Part shown: piece after piece, positions 11,161 through 23,290 of the stretch
Numbering within the stretch: the stretch's first letter is position 1
Layout: the number at the start of each line of letters is the position of its first letter
Assembly: GCA_963932465.1 (NCBI GenBank)
Contig: OZ010794.1
Coordinates: forward strand, 439,953,502-440,017,501
Length of the DNA: 64,000 bases
DNA from: Maratus speciosus
Lineage: Eukaryota > Arthropoda > Arachnida > Araneae > Salticidae
Direction of reading: 5' to 3'
Translations under genes and position numbers: made by a program
The notes under the pieces: model-generated
The model's database searches: none
Told to the model about the DNA's origin: nothing
What the model saw: the letters and a program-made list of their open reading frames with translations, nothing else

Positions 11161-11509
11161 TCTTTATCGTATACTCTAGGCATGAACGTTCATGACTTTT
11201 GCGTTTACCCGTTGTTTAGTTATACCCTCTGTTTTTTTTTCTTTTTTTTTTTTTAACAACTACAACACTATTTCTAGAACCATCCGTGTAACATAAATTT
11301 TAAACACATGAACATAGAAGTGAAAACTGAACTAAGGGGAGGGACGGAAGTCCCCTGGTGAAAAAGCTTAATTTATCTTTCTGTAATGTTTAATTATTTT
11401 AAGTAATTTTTGGATAATGAATTTTACTTATTGTTTTTCCAAATTATGAAAGAAAAAGAAAATTTAGTGAAGTAAATATGAAAATCCAGGGAGTTTCAAT
11501 AACCCTCCC

Positions 11510-11695
11510 GAAGGAAGAAAGGTTATTGCACATAATTTATAAGGTTAATGGGGACTAAGGTAAATCGAAAATATCTCTTTATTCAGTATTATAGGATCAC
11601 GTCATTTCACCCTGAAATTTGAAGCAGGAAAAATAAGAAGTTATTCCTCAGTTGCATTACGAAATTCGACATCAAACTAATATCTGATAGAGGTC
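11510..11695 (+). repeat. Dispersed direct repeat, copy 2
   Basis: Diverged copy of 10540-10710 in the same orientation, about 970 bp downstream. Confidence 0.6.
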
Positions 11696-12817
11696 TGCAG
11701 GGGCCCGAGACCCGTACCCGTCCCATCCATAGTCAGGGGCCTCGCTAAAGGGGAGGGACGAGGGGGAGCCTCCCTCCCCAAACATTTGCGAATGTTATTA
11801 TACTTGGCAAATTTACAAACATAGTTAGTAAATTTGTTTATAACTTTAATAAAAACTATAATATATTTTCTATTTCTGATAGACTTGGCTAAAATTACAA
11901 AACTAATTGGGAATATTATTAAACTTTTAACAAATAAGAACTATATTACATTTTCTAACTATGGTAAGTTGGCAAAATTATAAAACGAGTAGGCAAATAC
12001 TGAAATTTGACTTGGCAATTTAAGGTTCTCTACCCAACCAATAAAAAGTCTTAGCGATGGCGCTGTCCATAGTGCATTACATCAAACCGTCATAGTATGA
12101 CTACAATTCAATAATAATAATAATAATAAAACCCTCTTTAACAATCATTCAATGTTTATCGTTAAAATCACGCCTAATTCCATGACTGCAGCTCATGTAC
12201 TCCTAAATTTTCGTTAAATTACGTTAATATGGCGTGGACCCCTATTATTGAAAATTCACTGCTTTGATTTAACCTAGATGGGAAACGCGAACTAGTGAAT
12301 TTATTAGCAAAATTATAATTTTTTTTCTTTTTTCAGATATGGCAACAGAAAATAAACACTATTTTAAACTATCTATTTACGACTTCTACATTGTTTTCTC
12401 AACCTAATGATAATTTAATTTTAATATGAAACTATTAAGTTATAAAAGAGTATTTAAAAGAATATTACTTTCTTTACTTTCTATTTCTATTTTTTACTTT
12501 TAAGTGTTTAAAATATTTCATTGTTGCAGTTTCACAGCCAGTTGGCCTATTTTGGCGAAAGTGGTTTTTAAAATATCGAACTACATTGTTTTTGTATCTC
12601 GTAAATAGTTGAAACCATAACGATTATTCAGTGATTTATCACCTGCGACCGGATAATGGAAAAATGCCTTTAAATTATGTTATTAATTTATAATTAAGTT
12701 CTAAAATTTTACATTGTCATCGGAAAAACACTTGTGTACGTAATTTTTACAGTTCTAGCATATCAGGAAGCGCATTAAAAATCAATTACAAAATTTCATC
12801 TTTACATATACAAAAAA
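11696..12817. other. Intergenic, AT-rich
   Basis: A GC-richer patch at 11698-11790 ('tcaggggcctcgctaaagg', 'gagcctccctcccc') looks like a single hAT-type end. The rest is AT-rich with a short (AAT)n tract at 12110-12128. No gene is seen. Confidence 0.45.
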
Positions 12818-14501
12818 CTAGTCGGATGTGCCAATCTCAAAACTTTCTTCTGTGTCATATGTTAATACTTCAAAATTCGCTATCAGAGTGCCAAAATTAA
12901 ATGACAATCTATGCCTATCCTGAGGATTCTAAATATATAAAATTCCGTGCATTAGTTCTTGAGATATGACTATCGCTAAAATCATGTAAATCTTAAAAAA
13001 TGCAGCATAGCATCTTACCTGTTGGTCTATTTACACCGAAACCTAACCAGCAACAACCTATGAACCTATGTCAACGTCTAACTGAATCCGAAGTTTGATA
13101 AAAATCCGTGTATTAGTTTTTGAGATAGAACTACTGTGGAAATCGTGAAAATTTCTGCATTACAGCGCCACCAATTGGAAGATTAACACCTAAAGTTAAC
13201 CAGCACCAATTTATATCAGGGACTAACTAAATCTGAAGTTTGATGAAAATTCGTGCATCAGTTCTTGAAATATAGCTATTGCGGGAATGGTGAATAATGC
13301 AGCATGGTAGCGCTACCTGTTGGGCGATTTAGACCAAAACCTATCCAGCAACTACTTATGTCAACGTCTAACTGAATCTGAAGTTGGAAGAAAATTCGTG
13401 CTTTACCCAATAGCAGAAAATTCTCCAAATGTCTGCAACAGATCTTTCAGGGACTGAAAATAATCTGCAGGTAAAATGTTAAAAATGAACCTTTAATTAA
13501 TTAATCATTAACTTTTAATGTTTTTAAGCATTTTACTCATTTTTATTAATAATAATCTTAAGTTTTAATAATCAATAATAAAGAACTAAACATAATATAA
13601 AGTTGGAAAAAGATCCAATGGAAAAAAAAATCTGCAAAAGGGAAAAGAAAATCTGCGACGCACGTCACTCGTCAGGAACTTTCTGCTATCTGGGGTGCTT
13701 TAGCTCTTGAGATAGAGCTATTGCGGAAATCGTGAAAAATGCAGCATAGCAGCACCACCTGCTGGGTTATTTACATCGAAAACTAACCAGCAACAACCTA
13801 TGAACCTATGTCAACGTCTAACTGAATTCGAAATTTGATAAAAATCCGTGCATTAGTTTTTGAGATAGAGCAATCGTGAAAATTTCTGCATTACAGCGCA
13901 CCAATTGGACGATTAACACCTAAAATTAATCAGCACCAATTTATGTTAGGAACTAGCTGAATCTGAAATTTGATGAAAATCTGTGCGTTAGTTCTTGAGA
14001 TATAGCTATTGCGGGAATCATGAATGATGCAGCATAGCAGCGCCACCTGTTCGGCGATTGACTAGAAAACCTATTCAGCAACTACTTATGTCAACGTCTA
14101 ACTGAATCTGAAGTCAGAAGAAAATTCGTGCATTACCACTTGAGATGAGATAGAGCTATTGCGGAAATCGTGAAAAATGCAGCATACCAGCGCCACCTGT
14201 TATGTGATTTATACCAACAATTAATCAGCAGTAATTTATTTCAAGGTCTAACTGAATATAAAGTTTTATTAAATTCCGTCTATTAGTTCTTGAGATAGAA
14301 CCCCCACAAAATTTTTGTCAGATACAGACAGACTCACAGGCAGATATTTTCTAAAAATAGTCAAATCGTGTTCAGGACCTTCTATATTTTAGAATTATAT
14401 ATGATCAGATAAGCATCTAAAACGCGTAAATCCGTCGAAAACCGGAAGTTAAATTTTTTCACGAATCCAACACTTTCTTCTTGTAAAGATAGAAGAAAAA
14501 A
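12818..14501 (-). mobile_element. Helitron-like (DINE-type) element with ~145-bp tandem array, minus strand
   Basis: Read on the minus strand it begins near 14501 with TTTCTTCTATCTTTACAAG, whose bases pair with the following AGAAGAAAG. A CTGTCTG-type microsatellite follows, then about seven diverged ~145-bp repeats ('ctcaagaactaatgcac', 'aggtggcgctgc', 'aacttcagattcagttag'). It ends at 12818 with a short stem (GATTGG...ATCC) and ACTAGT. A hairpin followed by CTAG is the Helitron 3' signature. A 289-bp hAT MITE is inserted in the array (13406-13694). Confidence 0.7.
13406..13694. mobile_element. hAT MITE, 289 bp, inside a Helitron-like array
   Basis: The ends are CCCAATAGCAGAAAATTC and the inverted GAACTTTCTGCTATCTGGG. 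The 8-bp duplication GTGCTTTA is exact (13398-13405, 13695-13702). It belongs to the same family, and has exactly the same length, as 15595-15883. Confidence 0.8.
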
Positions 14502-15586
14502 TAACAAGTTAAATGACATAAAAGAGTAATAAAGATATGCCATGCAAATTATACAGCATTAACGTGGTTCTTTACGCATTTTAATGCATATGAATTGCGA
14601 CTTAAAATTTTCATGCTGCTTATCTTTAGAATGATGTCATTATCGTTATAAAAGAGGATGACCTCATATCATATACAACTAATTTAGATTAAGACGAAAA
14701 GAAAAGCACTTGTTCACCTTCACCTAGCAACGAGAGCGATGCTGTTTTGTCTATCACTAAGGGAGAGATAGAAATAAATAAAAAATGCGGGCATAAAAGC
14801 CAAAGAACATTTGAAAACACTCAAGTATTTTGAAGGTGGGGGAATTATTCGGCTATGTAAAGAAGAGGGAGTGGAAAGAAAAGAAAGAAAAAAAAAATGA
14901 TCCAGACGGAAAAGAAATGACAAAAACCACAAAAGTAAAAATTAACATTTAACCCCTGCCGAAATGACTTGTAAATTAGGATGTTGGGATGAGTATGTCT
15001 GTCAGGCTTGCTCAATTTTAGTGCTGAATATTTCTTTCCTCTTTTAAAAGTAAACAAAAGCGAAGAAAGAATTCAAGATTTATCTCTTCTTTTTTTCTGA
15101 GCATGTGGAGACAATTTCGTCTATCTATAAGGAACTAGAAAGAAAAATCATGCGTCAAGCATAGATTAAGAAACACTTTCCGACACATTCAGAATAATGT
15201 AAAAAATCTGCACATTTTAATAAGTTGAAATAGAATGTCTAATTGAAGCATTCGGAAACACGTTTGAAAACACAATTTCAGCAACTGCCTTCTACAGTAG
15301 GAAAATTATCCGAATTCTTTGAGCAACCCTGCATAGGATATATAGATTTGTATCTATAAACTACATGCATGCAAAAACTTAGTTTAGTTAGGAAATACAT
15401 ACCGCAGTTGAAAATTCCCCTTCAGCAATTTCCGCTAAATAACGAGAATGGTAAGTGAATTCCTTTGTGCACTCTTGTATACGAGGTATATAATTTATAC
15501 GCAATGAGTAACATTCAAGAAATTAGTTAAATTTAAAAGCGCTTACCGAAATCGAAAATACACTTCCAGCAATCATTGCTCAAAGT
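14502..15586. other. Intergenic
   Basis: No gene is supported. Minus-strand open frames at 14720-15057 lack recognisable domains. The words 'ccttcagcaatttccgc' (15419-15436) and 'cttccagcaatcattgctc' (15563-15581) recur in diverged inverted form near 61480-61660, so this is part of an old dispersed repeat that extends to about 17000. Confidence 0.4.
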
Positions 15587-15594
15587 ATTGTAAC

Positions 15595-15883
15595 CCCAGT
15601 AGCAGAATTTTCAGTGTCCATCTGCAGCAAGCAAAACTTATCTGCGACTGAACAGTGCTGTACCAATCTCCTAGCATAAATACTTATAGTAAATCATAAA
15701 ATAAGCAAAAATTGCATTTTACAAAGAAAATGTAATAAGAAACCCAATAACTCTTAAAACAAAATAAATTTTTAGTGAATTTTTTAAAGCCCAATATTTA
15801 TTTTTAAGCTTGTATAGATTAATCTGCAAGGTCTAAAGTAATCTGCAGTACTGCTGCCATGCTGCACAGCTTCTGCTATGGGG
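15595..15883. mobile_element. hAT MITE, 289 bp
   Basis: The inverted ends are CCCAGTAGCAGAATTTTC and GCTTCTGCTATGGGG. The 8-bp duplication ATTGTAAC is exact (15587-15594, 15884-15891). The interior is rich in 'atctgca' words, like its sister copy at 13406-13694. Confidence 0.8.
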
Positions 15884-16005
15884 ATTGTAACCGATTTCTT
15901 TTGTGTGTCCCTGTAAATGAGCGACAAATTCTATGAATGCCCTATTCAACAGTAATCAACTTGAAGTGAAACTCAGCGATTTATATCAATTTCAATACAT
16001 TTGAA

Positions 16006-16835
16006 TAGGGATGCACCAAATAATGATTTTGGCCGAATACCGAATATTCGGCCTACAGGCGAACCGAATACCGAATATTCGGTTAGCCGAATAGTAACTG
16101 CCAGGCCGAATACCGAATATTCGACCTGTCGAATATTAACTAATCGGCCGAATACCAAATATTCGGCTTGTCGAATACTTTTATATTTTAAAGTTTAAAG
16201 GCATTAAAATGTTAAATTTAAAAAAAACAGAAACTTTTATTCTAACAAACAAGAACTTTTTTCAAGTAAACTTTATGCTGAAAAAAAAAATCTGCTTTGA
16301 GTTATTTAAGAAGAGGATAGTTATAAAACTTTTTTAATTAATAAAATTTTAAATTTCATGGCTTCTTCTGAGAATTAAAACAAAAGAATAAAATTTTCTC
16401 AAATTCTAAAATAAACATTTTAAAATCAAAGAGAAATTGCGAAAAAATTGGAAGAAAAGTTGCACAGGATCACATATAATTTGTTTGTCAGGAAGAGACC
16501 AAAGAAAATGTAAATAAATAATACAATATATTCAAATTTTATATGGTGGCAACTTAGCAAGAATAATAGTTGTACTCCCTTTGATTAAGCAAGGAAGTTT
16601 TTAGATGCATCCTAGATAGTTGTCTGGAGTGGGCAATCATTTTCAGAGATTGTAAACGTTGTTCTTAAAATCTTAGCAAGAAACAGATTATTTACTGGAC
16701 AATTATTTACCGAATATTTCGATATTCGGCCAAACCGAATATTCTGCATACTGAATTGTTTGATATTCGGCCAAACAGAATATTTGGTAACATGGCCGAA
16801 TACCGAATAAATACCGAATACTCGATGCATCCCTA
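16006..16835 (+). mobile_element. hAT MITE with CCGAATATTCGG-rich ends, copy 1 (830 bp)
   Basis: The ends are TAGGGATGCACC and its inverse GATGCATCCCTA. The 8-bp duplication CATTTGAA is exact (15998-16005, 16836-16843). Both subterminal regions consist of repeated GGCCGAATACCGAATATTCGG-type words, palindromic and in both orientations, as expected of transposase-binding subterminal repeats. The interior words 'aaagtttaaaggcattaaaatg', 'ctgctttgagttatttaag' and 'ctggagtgggc' are shared with the copies at 24549 and 44210. Confidence 0.85.
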
Positions 16836-16843
16836 CATTTGAA

Positions 16844-17168
16844 ATAGCTTAATGTCATTAAATAATACAGCAAATGATTTTTCCCCATTGACCATAATGT
16901 AACGGAATTCTTTTGAATGCAACTGTAAATGAACTATTAAAGCTACATATTTCATATTGAATAACAAACATGCCATGGTAAACATCATTAACATACATAA
17001 TTGTATGAAAATCCGTGTACACGGAAAAACTATTTAGTTAAAAGAACTAAATGTTTGGTTAATTAGCCCGTCCAAATAGTATGTGGTTGGACAGACATTT
17101 ATGCGCGTTAGGGCGTGGACAGACAGACAGACGGACGGCCAGACGGAAAGACAAACCGAATTCATAAA
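16844..17168. other. Intergenic with a (CAGA)-type microsatellite
   Basis: The tail 'ggacagacagacagacggacgg' at 17117-17139 is the sort of microsatellite seen near Helitron-like elements in arthropods. No gene is seen. Confidence 0.4.
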
Positions 17169-17170
17169 TA

Positions 17171-17222
17171 CAGTAGAACCTCTTTTATCCGAAACTCTCG
17201 ATTAACCGAAATTTATTTTGAA

Positions 17223-17263
<41 letters not shown>

Positions 17264-17855
17264 ATCACATTCCTTGTGTGCAAAATCCATTTTGAAAGTT
17301 TTTTTTTCCTTTTAACTACCAAATTTTTTGTGTTCAAGCTGTCCTTTCCGAGCTACGAGTACATATAAATATTTTCGATCCTCTTTGTTAGAGTTCCTTT
17401 GAATTTAACTTGAGTCCCGAAAGTTACCGAGTGGAACGCAGAAAACGAACAAATTAGCAATGCTGAAGCTTTTGAATGTTTTGCAAAAGGTTTAGCATGG
17501 CTAGAGCAGCAGAAAAACTGTGATACTGGTGAACTAATAACATTAGAAAACTCCGTGATAGAGCTTCGAATAAAGGCAATCGAAACTGCGATAAACAAAA
17601 CATTTTTCAAACCATTGTGATATATGTAAAAGGTTCAGAAAAGGTCTTAATTTCAAAATTAAAATTCAGGTAATTTATTCTTGTTTCTATTTTGCTATTG
17701 CTTTATTTTTATTAAGCACTTGTTACCATAATACGAAAGATTGCATATAATTCTCCTTATTAACCTTAACATTGAAGCCTTCTCGATTATCCGAAAATTT
17801 CGATTTTCCGAAAGAGGGTCGGTCCCAATTACTTCGGATAATCGAGATTCTACTG
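17171..17855 (+). mobile_element. Internally deleted Tigger/pogo transposon, 685 bp
   Basis: CAGTAGAACCTCTTTTATCC on the left and the inverted GGATAATCGAGATTCTACTG on the right are flanked by TA (17169-17170, 17856-17857). Repeated 'ttatccgaa' and 'cgattatccgaaa' words lie in both ends. The element retains only the last part of a transposase gene (next entry) and carries a long poly-T tract near 17227-17260. Confidence 0.9.
17420..17620 (+). pseudogene. Tigger/jerky-type transposase, C-terminal fragment
   Basis: A 66-codon open stretch ends at a TGA and contains NAEAFECFAKGLAWLEQQK, followed by GELITLENSVIELRIKAIE. In pogo/Tigger/CENPB-like DDE transposases and jerky proteins the last helices read roughly 'A...L..L..WLE.Q......L..LR.LR..A', so this is their C-terminal tail. 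The DDE catalytic core and N-terminal HTH are absent, and an in-frame stop (TGA just upstream, at 'act tga gtc') precedes the fragment. It lies between intact Tigger ends, which supports the assignment. It is non-functional. Confidence 0.75.
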
Positions 17856-17857
17856 TA

Positions 17858-18736
17858 CTTTAAAACTTTATTGGAAAGTGTTAAAAATGTACGTTTCAGG
17901 AACATTTTTAGAACATAAATATTTTGAAGTGAAGCTTTTGTAAATTTTTGAGGAAAATATGTCTTTTTGTCAGGGCTTCATCACTGCCTCGCCTAGGCAA
18001 ACTCCCATCATTTTTTTTAGAAAATAAATTTTCGCTTTATTTAATCGCAGAATTTTTCGATTAAATAAAGAGAAAATTCCTTTTCTAAAAAAGGTGTGGG
18101 AGTTTGGCTAGGTAGTGATTATGCTCTGCTTTTTTTTGTGAAATAATAATTTAAAAGTAAAATAAAATCAGTAGTAAAGATAATAACTCCATTTTGATGA
18201 GATTTGAAGCAATAATTGCGTAAAAGGTTGATAAATTAAAGCCATTTCAGCTGGACATCTACTTTTTTTTTTTTTTTTTTTTTGTATCATTGAAAAGTTT
18301 ATTTTACGATATCGCGTATGATTTCGAAATACTCTGTGAAATTATACATGTTTGTAGTGATTATTTATTTTTACATTAAAATATTAGTTATATCGTTATC
18401 GATAATTAAAATTGCTCATTACTAATAAAAAACATTTAAAAATAAAAATTTAAATATGGGACTACGTATAAATGTGATATAGTGATATCTTTCTTATTGA
18501 AAGAAAAAAATGTTTTTGTTAAACAGATTTACCGTAAAATTTAGATTTTGGTCTTAAACGCCAAACGCATCGCAGCGAGATCACTTGACCGGTGTATTAA
18601 AATTGTATTGCAAGCGTTTGTTCTACTATTTTAAGTAAGAAATCTTTGCTTTATTTAATCACAGATTTCTGCGGTTGAATAACGCGATGATTATTTTCCG
18701 AAATCAGTAGTGACATATAGCAGTTTACAGCTATAC
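17858..18736. other. Intergenic
   Basis: There is no gene. An AT-rich inverted repeat ('tagaaaataaattttcgctttatttaatcgcag' region, about 17995-18105) contains facing copies of 'aaactccca' and 'gggagtttgg', suggesting another MITE. A poly-T run lies at 18265-18282. Confidence 0.4.
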
Positions 18737-19392
18737 CATAGGCGTAACCAGCCTTTTGAACGGTGGGGTGCCCAGATTTTTTAACCTGAACTTATTGGAT
18801 ACAAACAATATCTTATATAGTAAAACCTGCTAAAACGGAACTTTATAAAACCTGTCGAATTTCCGTTTTAGACAAGTTTTCATCTTAGAAGGTATAATTG
18901 TGTGGTATTTCTTTCAGAAAGGGCTCAAACGCGATTTTTGTTTGCGTGAGGAGGGATGAGAAGGGGTTTAAAACATCAAAACTAAATCTAATGGTAAAAA
19001 AAAAAAATAATAATAATGAAAAAAGATATGTAAATGTCCTTCCATCAGTGACATAAAACAGTGACCAAATGTGGTCACAAGTGTAAAACCTTTTCGCACC
19101 CTGACTTCTTATAAAGATTAAAAAATGCTTTTAATCATGCTGGAAACTTCTATATGCACAGGGGAACACTGCATGAGATCTAAAATTATCTCAATCAAAG
19201 TCTTGTTGATGAAATTTTGCCGGATAATAAATCTCAGATAATACATGCGGTACACCAGTACATACGTACGAAAGTTTTTCAGAATGCGACTCCATGACTT
19301 CTTAGGGATCACCGGGGGGACCCAAGACATTTTGGAGGAAAGTCTATGTAAATAATTATTATAATATTATAAATAATTATAATATTCATTAC

Positions 19393-19567
19393 TACCGTAA
19401 TTTCCAGCCTATAATCCGCGGATCAAACAATCATGTTTCGACCCATAAATTTTATTTCATTATTGAAGTTAAATATTTATCGCGATTGAACAAGTTACGT
19501 TGTATGAAACAAGATTTCTGGGTCCAATATTGTTTGATCCGCGGATTATAGGCCGAAAATTACTGTA
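19393..19567. mobile_element. Small MITE, ~40-bp near-perfect inverted ends
   Basis: TACCGTAATTTCCAGCCTAT and the inverse ending ATTACTGTA frame about 175 bp. The arms share 'ataatccgcggatcaaacaa'. TA-type termini suggest Tc1/mariner, but the exact duplication is ambiguous. Confidence 0.65.
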
Positions 19568-20739
19568 ATTCATCTTTTTACCTCAGAATGTGTCGAATAT
19601 ATTAGGTAAAGCAGCTCATGATAATATACACTAAATTTTATCATGAATAAAAATTATATTATCATAATGCGGCTGTAATAATACAGATAGGTGCTTGTCT
19701 GTCTCTGTGTATGTGTACGCGCGCGCGCTGAACTCTTAAAAAAAAAAAAAATGCAGGCCGCGCAGCCGTAAGATTTGACAGGACCTGTATGCCTGAACTC
19801 AATCATATCGAAGACAATTTCTGTAATTTTTCAATTAATTTTTTATGCTATTTTTTTCGCATTTTACTGCAATTTTTTCAAATTGGTAAAAAAAGAATCC
19901 GATTTCAATATTTCATGCAGTAAAGTTTGTCTTCTTTTCAATAAAGTGTTTTCGAGATTCTTACAGCGATTTTTCAATAAAAAAAATTTTTTTTTTTTTA
20001 TTTTTAGAGAGTTTTTATCGAATTTCGCGGTGATTTTTTTTCCCGACATTCCTATAAGGAATCCGGTTTAAATCTTTTCCCAATTAGTTAATTTTCGTTC
20101 CCTGTGGTTTTTTAATCTTTTCTAAATATTTAATGCGATTTTTAGCAAGGGTTTTCGTGCTTTTAGGCGATTTTTTGGCTTTTTTTTTATCAGAAAAACT
20201 CTCCGGTAATTTTTGTATTTGTCGTGATTAAATTCGAATTAGAACTCGAAATAAAAAACGCAATAATTCAAGATTAGCTTGTTTCGAGACAGAAGAAGTC
20301 GTAGCTTGCTCGGGAGTACGTTGTCGAAGGCAGTCTCCTCCCCCCCCCTTCCCTAAATCCTAGATTTGTTTAATTCTGTGTCCATAAAAAAAAACAACTA
20401 ACGAAACTCCACTAGCAATGAAGTTTTCTTTGAGGGACAGGGTTTGAAATAACGTGCGGGATCGTGCGATTTGTGCACACAAAAGGAAAGTCCCGCATAA
20501 CAAAAAATGCTGTGCAGCATTTCCCCCTCCAAATTTTTTCACAGAAATGTGATTCTTCAGTGAGTATTTAAAAAAAAAAAATTGAAGTCCACGATTTTTA
20601 TTTCTTTTATGGAATTTCTCAAAATCAATTCCTGAATCGGTCCCGGAAAATTTTGAGAATTTCTTCAAGCGATCGTGGAAAAATATCGGGAATTTCGATA
20701 AAGGAGTGCAGAAAGTAATCGCCAATTTCGTCAAAAGAT

Positions 20740-21560
20740 TGTGCAAAAAAATTACGAATTTCGATAAACGATTGACGAAAAAAACTTTGCAAATTTCGTC
20801 AAGATGTCGCAGAAAAGAGTAGAGAATTTTGTTAATTGGTACGGAAAGATACCGAGAATTTTCCCGATGAGTCGCACAAAACTACCGCGAATTTCGACAA
20901 ATTCATTTTCAAAGGAGGCAGTGTTTTTTGTACCCCCCCTTTCCCCCGGCTAATCGCATTTTGGAATTATCGTTTCACATCTGCATTCCCTTTCAATGAT
21001 TTTTGCTTCTTTCTAGATTTTAAACTACGAAAGCAAAGAGACAAATAGTTTCTATCCTCGTCAAGAACTTGCGTTAATTTCTCATGAAATTGCAGAAACC
21101 TGTAAAAAAATCAGTTTCGCCAATCGGTCGCACACAGAAAATAAATTTCGTCAAAGGATCACGGTGAAAACAAGAATTTCGTCAAAGGATCGCGGTGAAA
21201 ACGAGAATTTCGTCAAAGGATCGCAGAAAGAAAGCGGGAATTTCGTCAAATGATTGCAAAAAGAAAAAGCGAATTTCGGAAAAGAACGAGGAAAGAAAAC
21301 GCGAATTTCATCGACGGATCGTGCTAAAGAAATGCCAATTTAGTCAAAATATCGCGGTAAAAAATGTGAATTTCGTCAAAGGGTCCCGGTAAAAAAAACA
21401 CGAATTTTGTCAAAGGTTAGAGGTGAAAAGTGCGGATTTCAACAGAAAATCGCGTAGAAAGACGCGAATTTCGTCAAACGATTTTGGGAAAAAATTGTAA
21501 ATATCATGAAATGATCGCAGAATAAAATCTCAAATTTGGTCAAAATTTACTGCACTGGGC
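20740..21560 (+). repeat. Degenerate ~32-36-bp minisatellite (TTTCGTCAAAGGATCGCG core)
   Basis: The core 'aatttcgtcaaaggatcgcg' plus a purine-rich spacer is repeated over 20 times with drift. It is clearest at 21150-21400. The same unit recurs at 39355-40060 (plus) and 40840-41740 (minus). The long open frames over these arrays come from the repeat and are not genes. Confidence 0.75.
20905..21103 (+). repeat. Local direct duplication, copy 1
   Basis: Near identical to 21786-21993 ('tttcccccggctaatcgcat', 'attttaaactacgaaagc', 'atcctcgtcaagaacttgcg'). It lies about 885 bp upstream of copy 2 in the same orientation, with part of the minisatellite between. Confidence 0.85.
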
Positions 21561-21785
21561 TAAAAGATTGAAACCGGGCTCCTTTTCCTATTTTCAAAAG
21601 AACACCGCAAAACGAGAAGAAACTCTAAAAATAGTATAAAATTTTTTATAGGAAAAAAATTACTATATTGACTTGAAAGACTCCGACCATATTTCTTTTA
21701 CGAATGTCAGAAAGTGGCCTCGAAGCACGAAATTCAACCAAACAACCAACCTCCAGATTAATTTGAATTTTTTATGCTATTATTT

Positions 21786-21993
21786 TTCATTTTCAAAGGA
21801 AGCAGTGTTTGTGTACCCCCCCCCCCCTTTCCCCCGGCTAATCGCATTTTGGAATTATCGTTTAACATCTGCATTCCCTTTCAATGTTTTTTGCTTCTTT
21901 CTAGATTTTAAACTACGAAAGCAAAGAGACAAATAGTTTCTATCCTCGTCAAGAACTTGCGTTAATTTCTCATGAAATTGCAGAAACGTGCAA
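21786..21993 (+). repeat. Local direct duplication, copy 2
   Basis: See 20905-21103. The poly-C run is longer here (13 C against 7), a slippage difference between otherwise almost identical copies. Confidence 0.85.
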
Positions 21994-22266
21994 TGGAAAG
22001 AACAATGTTTAAAAAAATCTCCCACAAAAAAAAGACTTCAAAGTGGGATTATAAAGCCACCTTTTTGACTTTCTATGACTAATACAGATTCTTGTAAATA
22101 TTCTAGTTTTTAACAAAAAATAAACAACATAATTTTCTTCAAAAAAAAAAAAAAAAAAAAAAAAAAAAGAAAGTGGGTTTCTTTTTTTTAATCACATTTC
22201 AAAACTTAGGCTGTTAGTTTTCTGAACTAAACTAATTGAACTCTGCTATCACTTCTTCTTCTTCTT

Positions 22267-22301
<35 letters not shown>

Positions 22302-22436
22302 TAGATTTCGATTTTTTAAAATAATTGTGCTTGAGTCTGCGCAAGCGGGGGGGTGCCCGGGCACCCAGGGCACCCCCCCTGGTTACGCCTATGTATACAG
22401 ACAATCTATTACGTGAATCATTCAGTAGTTTTAGTT

Positions 22437-23252
22437 AGAGATCGACCGAAAATCCTATTTCATTTTTGGTTCAGAATTTGAGTTTCGCCGAAAATACCGA
22501 AACTCGACCGAAACTATCTGTAGTCCAAACATCTCGCTTCTTCCTTCGGAAATTTTCAACATTACTTATTGATTTGAGCTGTATCGGCTCAAATGAGACA
22601 CTTTATTTAATGCTGAACTGACTGTTTATAATTATCAGTCATGACTGAGTCAAGACGAGAGTGCTAATTATAAAGCAAGCAATGCCTATAGGACTAAACT
22701 TTGAAGACACTTTTCACGTGCTCATTAAAAGCTGCAGTCTTAACATTAATAAAAAATTTTTAGTTTGAAACCGCAAAAGTGTTTCGAATACTCTTTGAGA
22801 AAGTTCTAATATAACAGAGGATCATTTACAAAAATCATTATAAAAAAATAAATTGAGGTATGTATATCTAAAACATTTTTTAATTAGATGAAATTCGTAT
22901 TATTAGAAAATCATTCTGTGTCGTGGATGAATTAATTGAATTTTATTTTACGTGAAAAAAAAAATCGGTCACAGGCACAGAGAACCAACTTGGACGACAC
23001 GTACAATTAATTAATAATTATGTACATTTAATAACATGTATAATTAATTAATTAATATTTCTGTACCTTGGAACAAAAAGGGCCAATGTCCAAAATTGAG
23101 AAATTTGAGTTAAATGCACGAATGAATTCAGCATGCGATATAAAGTAATTGTTAAAAGGGCCAAAGTCCTACCAATATTAGATCATTGAAAACAAAATAT
23201 TTTGTCGAGGCCAATGTTACTTACTGTTAATGTAAAAATGGGCAATTTAAAA

Positions 23253-23290
<38 letters not shown>

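Larger units (their letters stand above)
18737..22393. mobile_element. Probable hAT-like element with inverted CATAGGCGTAACCAG ends, 3.66 kb
   Basis: CATAGGCGTAACCAG at 18737 is repeated inverted as CTGGTTACGCCTATG ending at 22393, each followed inward by 'ggggtgccc' words. TATAC is present on both outer flanks (18732-18736, 22394-22398), but no clean 8-bp duplication is visible, so the superfamily is an inference. The interior has no transposase. It holds a small MITE (19393-19567), a degenerate minisatellite (20740-21560) and a local duplication (20905-21103 with 21786-21993), and ends in long poly-A and poly-T runs. Confidence 0.6.

Noticed and set aside
12818..14501. Possible CRISPR-like array of regular repeats
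   Set aside because: Units are diverged, without unique spacers between conserved repeats, and lie in a eukaryotic Helitron-like element.
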